Positions 61,975 to 64,000 of a stretch of 64,000 bases of DNA are shown here, piece by piece (the first letter of the stretch is position 1; each line of letters begins with the position of its first letter). The position numbers and the translations under genes are program-made. The notes beneath the pieces were generated by a model. That model did not search any database and was not told the DNA's origin. It saw only the letters and a program-made list of their open reading frames with translations. The DNA is from Chitinophaga sancti. Lineage in GTDB: Bacteria > Bacteroidota > Bacteroidia > Chitinophagales > Chitinophagaceae. The stretch lies in the NCBI RefSeq assembly GCF_034424315.1, contig NZ_CP139972.1:3100001-3164000 (forward strand), written 5' to 3'.

Positions 61975-64000
61975 ATGTTTGAAACTATCATTTTGTTACT
62001 CCTGATTGTTATTCTTGTGATCGTTCTCCTCACCAAAAGTGAAATGCAGGCTCAGATGAGAATGCTTAACAGCAGAATGGATCAACTACAAGCAACTAAA
62101 AGGGAATGGGACACTACAACGGTTATCGACACGGCACCTCCGCCGGTCTATACACCACCACCTGCTAATACACCGCCACCACCGCCTCAGCCAGTGGCAC
62201 CACCGCCTCCTCCTCTTCCACCGCCTCCTGTAACAAATCTGGAGCCAGTGCAACAGCGGGCGCCAGCGCTGGTGGAAGAAAAAATCATTGCTACACCAAC
62301 TGTTACGATTGAGGATACTCCGCCACCACCACCCGCTCCTACATTCTGGGAGAAATATCCGGACCTGGAGAAATTCATTGGTGAAAATCTATTCAACAAG
62401 ATTGGTATTGGTGTACTGGTGATCGGTATCGGGTTCTTCCTGAAATATGCGATTGACAAAAACTGGATCAATGAAACCGGTCGTACCTTCATTGGTATCC
62501 TATGCGGTGGTATCCTGCTGGGGATTGCACACCGTATGCGCAAAAGCTTTGCAGCCTTCAGTTCCGTGCTGGTAGGCGGTGGCGTGGCCATATTGTATTT
62601 CAGTATCACCATTGCGTTTCAGCAATATCATCTTATAGGTCAGGCCCCTGCCTTCAGCATGATGGTATTGATCACTGCCTTCACGGTTCTTTTATCAATC
62701 AGCTATAATCGTGTAGAACTGGCCGTACTGGGCATCCTGGGAGGCTTTACAGCACCCTTTCTCGTAAGCACAGGCCATGGTAATGCAAACGTATTATTCA
62801 CGTATATCCTTATTCTCAATATGGGTATGCTGGTGCTGGCCTATTACAAAAAGTGGCACCTGGTCAATGTGATTTCCTACCTCGCTACCGTGCTGCTGTT
62901 TGGTACCTGGCTGTCATATAGCATTACTACTGAAACTCCCGCCAAACCAGTTCCTTATATCACCGCACTGGTATTCGCTACCTTGTTCTACATCATCTTC
63001 TTCCTCATGAATGTGGTGAACAATATTCGCCTGCACAGGAAATTCAAAGAGCCGGAAATGATCCTCCTGCTCAGCAATACATTCCTGTATTATTCAGCCG
63101 GTATGGTGATACTCTCACACATTCACGGCGGTATGTTCCAGGGATTATTCACAGCAATGGTCGCAGTATTCAATTTCATTTTTGCTTATGTACTGCATAA
63201 GAATAAATATGCAGACAGGCTATTATTATACTTCCTGATTGGCCTGGTGCTTTCCTTCCTGAGCCTTGCTGCGCCGGTACAATTGAAAGGTCACTACATC
63301 ACATTATTCTGGGCTGCAGAAAGTGTGTTGCTGTTATACCTGTACCAGCGTTCTGAGCTGAAGCTGATGAAAATTGCATCACTGCTTGTATTGGTCCTGG
63401 CTGCCATCAGCCTGATCATGGACTGGTTTAAGGTATATGGCTACAACATGGCCGATATGACGCCGGTGATCAACAGGGGCTTTATTACCAACCTGGCTTG
63501 CATTGCAGCATTATACCTGTACAGAAGGTTCCTGAACAAAGAGCAGGACACAAACTTCTTTCCTGTGCTGCCATTGCCACATGTGAAATTATTGCTGGAC
63601 CTGGCTTTAATTGCATTGGTATATACGACCGTACAGCTGGAAGTATTCTTCCAGTACCATAAATATGCAACACCTATTGCCCGCCAGATGACGCACTTCG
63701 TCAACTACCTTACATTGTGTGTGTTACTTTACCTAAGCAGCAAAGGCCAGGTCATATTCAGGTACATTGTTATGGTGCTTACCTTCATCGCACTTATTGT
63801 ATTCATAGGCGATAATAGCACAGCTGCCCTATTCCGCAACAGATGGCTCCAGGGCGAAAATTATGGTCGCTACTTTGGCTCATATTTTATCATTCCTCCT
63901 GTTATCATAGCAATGGTGTACATGCTCTGGAGATACCTCAAACCCCTGTTCAATAAAAAACAGGCGTTCCTGCTCCAGGTCCTGAATACATTGGTGATAT
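61975..64000 (+). CDS. DUF2339-family multi-spanning membrane protein, N-terminal part (3' end outside window)
   Basis: 675 codons from the ATG at 61975 with no stop before the right edge. An N-terminal helix (FETIILLLLIVILVIVLLTK) is followed by a coiled stretch (EMQAQMRMLNSRMDQLQ) and a long Pro-rich linker (~55-120, many PPPP), then the DUF2339 core: WEKYPDLEKFIGENLFNKIG, IGFFLKYAIDKNWINETGR, ILGGFTAPFLVSTGHGNANV, and at least a dozen hydrophobic segments. DUF2339 proteins are poorly understood integral membrane proteins. No partner gene is visible on the left. The Pro-rich linker may span the cell-envelope surface or bind a partner; this is inference. Confidence 0.95.
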   Translation, partial: MFETIILLLLIVILVIVLLTKSEMQAQMRMLNSRMDQLQATKREWDTTTVIDTAPPPVYTPPPANTPPPPPQPVAPPPPPLPPPPVTNLEPVQQRAPALVEEKIIATPTVTIEDTPPPPPAPTFWEKYPDLEKFIGENLFNKIGIGVLVIGIGFFLKYAIDKNWINETGRTFIGILCGGILLGIAHRMRKSFAAFSSVLVGGGVAILYFSITIAFQQYHLIGQAPAFSMMVLITAFTVLLSISYNRVELAVLGILGGFTAPFLVSTGHGNANVLFTYILILNMGMLVLAYYKKWHLVNVISYLATVLLFGTWLSYSITTETPAKPVPYITALVFATLFYIIFFLMNVVNNIRLHRKFKEPEMILLLSNTFLYYSAGMVILSHIHGGMFQGLFTAMVAVFNFIFAYVLHKNKYADRLLLYFLIGLVLSFLSLAAPVQLKGHYITLFWAAESVLLLYLYQRSELKLMKIASLLVLVLAAISLIMDWFKVYGYNMADMTPVINRGFITNLACIAALYLYRRFLNKEQDTNFFPVLPLPHVKLLLDLALIALVYTTVQLEVFFQYHKYATPIARQMTHFVNYLTLCVLLYLSSKGQVIFRYIVMVLTFIALIVFIGDNSTAALFRNRWLQGENYGRYFGSYFIIPPVIIAMVYMLWRYLKPLFNKKQAFLLQVLNTLVI

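Overview
The window looks like chromosomal DNA of a gliding-type Bacteroidota, most likely family Chitinophagaceae (Chitinophaga-like). The evidence is SusC/SusD/SusE genes, a PorP-like protein and a giant protein with a gliding-motility/type IX secretion (T9SS) C-terminal domain, an ECF sigma/FecR/TonB-receptor set, CxnC lipoprotein signals followed by charged residues, few Shine-Dalgarno sequences, and several TAnnTTTG -7 promoter elements. Genus is an inference; no rRNA or tRNA gene was seen.

Layout. 1-9698 (-): the first ~3,232 codons of a large non-ribosomal peptide synthetase (NRPS), a truncated starter C domain then A-T-C-A-T-E-C-A, cut by the left edge. 9699-10683: gene-poor, with the C-terminal remnant of an IS1595-type transposase. 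10684-15768: a VOC protein, a lipoprotein, an outer-membrane beta-barrel protein with a small secreted partner, and a 30-residue peptide ORF. 15862-20213 (-): TonB receptor with STN domain, FecR anti-sigma factor and ECF sigma factor. 20416-21619 (+): two overlapping genes of unknown function and a tiny ORF. 21669-34430 (-): a tight five-gene cluster of a Gfo/Idh/MocA-like protein, a phage-tail-collar protein, a signal-less substrate-binding-protein homologue, a 2,985-residue T9SS surface protein and a PorP-like protein.

34634-47901 (-): a maltose/maltodextrin locus. LacI regulator, SusC, SusD, SusE, periplasmic GH13 amylase, beta-phosphoglucomutase, GH65 phosphorylase and an MFS sugar transporter form a full route: oligosaccharide capture and import, periplasmic cleavage, inner-membrane uptake, phosphorolysis to glucose plus beta-glucose-1-phosphate, and isomerisation to glucose-6-phosphate. 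A perfect 20-bp palindrome between lacI and susC is the likely operator.

48198-51015 (+): a denitrification cluster of a lipoprotein copper nitrite reductase fused to cytochrome c, NirV and a SCO-type copper protein, behind a well-formed promoter overlapped by a perfect dyad. 51241-57177 (+): a TerD/TerY phosphorylation cluster of two TerD proteins, a decayed VWA fragment, two VWA proteins (one with zinc ribbons), a PP2C-like phosphatase, a protein kinase and a 28-residue membrane peptide ORF. 57253-61850 (-): two overlapping large lipoprotein genes of unknown role, a 91-residue protein and a glycolipid-binding-family protein. 61975-64000 (+): start of a DUF2339 multi-spanning membrane protein, cut by the right edge.

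The best candidates for something little described are the five-gene T9SS/tail-collar cluster and the Ter-type kinase/phosphatase/VWA operon with its fossil VWA gene. The NRPS is also notable for its readable substrate codes.
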